The notes under the pieces are model-generated. The model was not told the DNA's origin. It saw only the letters and a list, made by a program, of their open reading frames with translations, and searched no databases. Below are positions 11,862 to 13,362 of a stretch of 13,362 nt of DNA, piece by piece. Positions within the stretch are counted from its first letter, which is position 1. Each line of letters begins with the position of its first letter. Origin of the DNA: Pseudomonadota bacterium (GTDB taxonomy: Bacteria; Pseudomonadota; Gammaproteobacteria; Steroidobacterales; Steroidobacteraceae). The stretch covers positions 1-13,362 of the forward strand of contig JAEZCN010000103.1 of NCBI GenBank assembly GCA_023433515.1, read 5' to 3'. Both the position numbers and the translations under genes were made by a program.

Positions 11862-13362
11862 ATGTCCGCGCAGCCGAAACTTTCCGTGAACCAGTGGCGC
11901 GAGCGCGCCGCCGCCGTCAAGCCGCGCTCCGGCGTGTTCGTCGACGGGCGCTTCGTCCCATCCGCGAGCGGCAAGACGTTCGAGAACGTCAACCCCGCCA
12001 CCGGGCGCTCGATCGGGCCGGTCGCGCTGGGAGAGCAGGCCGACATCGACGTCGCCGTGGCGAGCGCGCGCAAGGCGTTCCGCGCGGGTAGTTGGGCAAG
12101 CCAGGAGCCGAAGGCGCGCAAACGCGTGTTGACGCGTCTCGCCGAGCTCATGCTCGAACACCGCGACGAACTCGCGTTGCTCGAGACGCTCGATACCGGC
12201 AAACCGATCTCCGACAGCCTCGCCGTGGACATTCCCTCGGCCGCCAATTGCATCCGCTGGTACGCGGAGGCCGTCGACAAGATCTACGACGAAGTGGCGC
12301 CCACCGGTCCTCGCGCGCTCGCGACGATCACGCGCGAGCCCATGGGCGTGGTCGGTGCCGTCGTGCCGTGGAATTTCCCGCTGCTCATGGCGTCGTGGAA
12401 GATAGGCCCGGTGCTCGCGAGCGGGAATTCGCTCGTGCTCAAGCCTTCGGAGAAATCGCCGCTGACCGCGTTGCGCGTCGCCGAGCTCGCGGTGGAAGCG
12501 GGTCTGCCGCCCGGCGTGTTCAACGTGGTGCCGGGTTTCGGCAATCCCGCGGGCGCCGCGCTTGCGTCGCACATGGACGTCGATTGCATCGCGTTCACGG
12601 GCTCGACGACCACCGGCAAGGTGGTGATGCAGCTCGCCGCGCAGTCGAATCTCAAGAAGGTTTCGCTCGAGTGCGGCGGCAAGTCGCCCAACATCGTGCT
12701 CGCGGACTGCCCGGATCTCGATCGCGCCGCGACCGCGGCGGCGTTCGCGATTTTCTTCAACCAGGGCGAGATGTGCTCGGCGGGCTCGCGGCTGCTGGTC
12801 GACGCATCGATCAAGGACGCCATGCTCGAGAAGATAGCCGCCGTGGGCCGGCAGATGGCGCCCGGCGACCCGCTGGATCCGGAGACGAAACTTGGAGCGA
12901 TCGTCGACGAGATCCAGATGAAACGTGTCCTCTCTTATATAGACGTCGGCAAGTCCGATGGCGCGCGCGTCGCGCTGGGCGGCTCGCGCACCCGCGAGGA
13001 AAGCGGCGGCTTCTTCGTCGAGCCCACCGTGTTCGACGGCGTGAAGCCCGCGATGCGCATCGCGCGCGAGGAGATCTTCGGGCCCGTGCTCGCGACGATC
13101 ACGTTCAGGGACGTCGAGGAGGCCATCCGGATCGCGAACGACGTGGATTACGGCCTGGCCGCCGCCGTGTGGACGCGCGACATCAATACCGCGCATCGCA
13201 CCGCGCGGGCGTTGCGCGCAGGTACCGTCTACGTCAACTGTTACGACGCCGACGACATCACCGTGCCGTTCGGCGGCTTCAAGCAGTCGGGCATCGGGCG
13301 CGACAAGTCGCTGCACGCGTTCGACAAGTACACCGAGCTCAAGACCACGTGGATCGACCTGA
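11862..13362 (+). CDS. puuC: PuuC-like aldehyde dehydrogenase, 3' end just beyond the window
   Basis: 500 codons read open from ATG 11862; the last base (A, 13362) begins another codon, so the stop is outside but probably within a few residues, since PuuC is 495 residues and ends shortly after its TELK-x-x-WI motif, seen here as TELKTTWIDL. It is an NAD(P)-dependent aldehyde dehydrogenase: GVVGAVVPWNFPLLMASWKI at 162-181 (Asn171), LKPSEKSP with Lys194, FTGSTTTGK (NAD fold), Glu270 in SLECGGKSPN, and catalytic Cys305 in FNQGEMCSAGSR. EEIFGPVL (403-410) and VPFGGFKQSGIGRD complete the set. It would oxidise gamma-aminobutyraldehyde, gamma-glutamyl-aminobutyraldehyde or a related semialdehyde to its acid. 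A GGA precedes the ATG by nine bases. It is cotranscribed with the regulator and pairs in function with the divergent aminotransferase. Another aldehyde substrate cannot be excluded. Confidence 0.86.
   Translation, partial: MSAQPKLSVNQWRERAAAVKPRSGVFVDGRFVPSASGKTFENVNPATGRSIGPVALGEQADIDVAVASARKAFRAGSWASQEPKARKRVLTRLAELMLEHRDELALLETLDTGKPISDSLAVDIPSAANCIRWYAEAVDKIYDEVAPTGPRALATITREPMGVVGAVVPWNFPLLMASWKIGPVLASGNSLVLKPSEKSPLTALRVAELAVEAGLPPGVFNVVPGFGNPAGAALASHMDVDCIAFTGSTTTGKVVMQLAAQSNLKKVSLECGGKSPNIVLADCPDLDRAATAAAFAIFFNQGEMCSAGSRLLVDASIKDAMLEKIAAVGRQMAPGDPLDPETKLGAIVDEIQMKRVLSYIDVGKSDGARVALGGSRTREESGGFFVEPTVFDGVKPAMRIAREEIFGPVLATITFRDVEEAIRIANDVDYGLAAAVWTRDINTAHRTARALRAGTVYVNCYDADDITVPFGGFKQSGIGRDKSLHAFDKYTELKTTWIDL

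Noticed and set aside
11289..13316. 675-codon open frame on the minus strand opposite the regulator and dehydrogenase
   Set aside because: It is antisense to two clearly recognised genes, is rich in Arg, His and Ala as expected of a high-GC shadow frame, and shows no domain.

Overview
The window is about 13.4 kb of very GC-rich, densely coding bacterial chromosome. Codon use (almost every third base G or C), the gene content (an MoxR-type membrane operon, a TorF-type porin, a PuuR/PuuC pair) and the dispersed GGGGACATTCC-type inverted repeats fit a gammaproteobacterium of the Xanthomonadales/Steroidobacterales kind. That placement is inference; no rRNA or tRNA marker is present.

Layout. (1) 1-4338, minus strand: five tightly overlapping membrane-protein genes, in transcription order RDD protein, SpoIIM-like protein, an unnamed multi-pass protein, DUF4129 protein and DUF4350 protein (running off the left edge). 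This is the envelope half of the conserved but poorly understood MoxR-ATPase/DUF58 locus, whose ATPase and DUF58 genes would be expected just beyond base 1. (2) 4500-5861, plus: a three-part protein with an N-terminal zinc ribbon, an N2227/carnosine-N-methyltransferase-like core and a PqqD-like tail. (3) 5859-6106: a 248-bp MITE-like element with perfect 43-bp inverted ends. (4) 6244-8278, plus: a glycine-zipper OmpA-family lipoprotein-free envelope protein, a small cupin, and a TorF-like porin preceded by a full-consensus sigma-54 promoter and followed by a strong intrinsic terminator. (5) 8384-9748, plus: a MATE-family transporter, whose last seven residues are encoded by a second, diverged copy of the repeat (9724-9861). 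(6) 9860-13362: a divergent amine/omega-amino-acid catabolic cassette, with an omega-amino-acid:pyruvate-type class III aminotransferase on the minus strand and, on the plus strand, a PuuR-like XRE-cupin repressor and a PuuC-like aldehyde dehydrogenase that runs off the right edge by what is probably only a few codons.

How the parts work together. In region 6 the aminotransferase would convert an omega-amino compound to a semialdehyde, the dehydrogenase would oxidise it to the acid, and the regulator would control both from the 118-bp intergenic region. Region 1 is a single translationally coupled operon. The two repeat elements sit exactly at gene ends: three of the four repeat arms contain the stop codon of the adjoining gene. 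The strongest leads are the repeat family and its fusion to coding ends, the sigma-54 promoter on an isolated porin, and the zinc-ribbon/methyltransferase/PqqD fusion.
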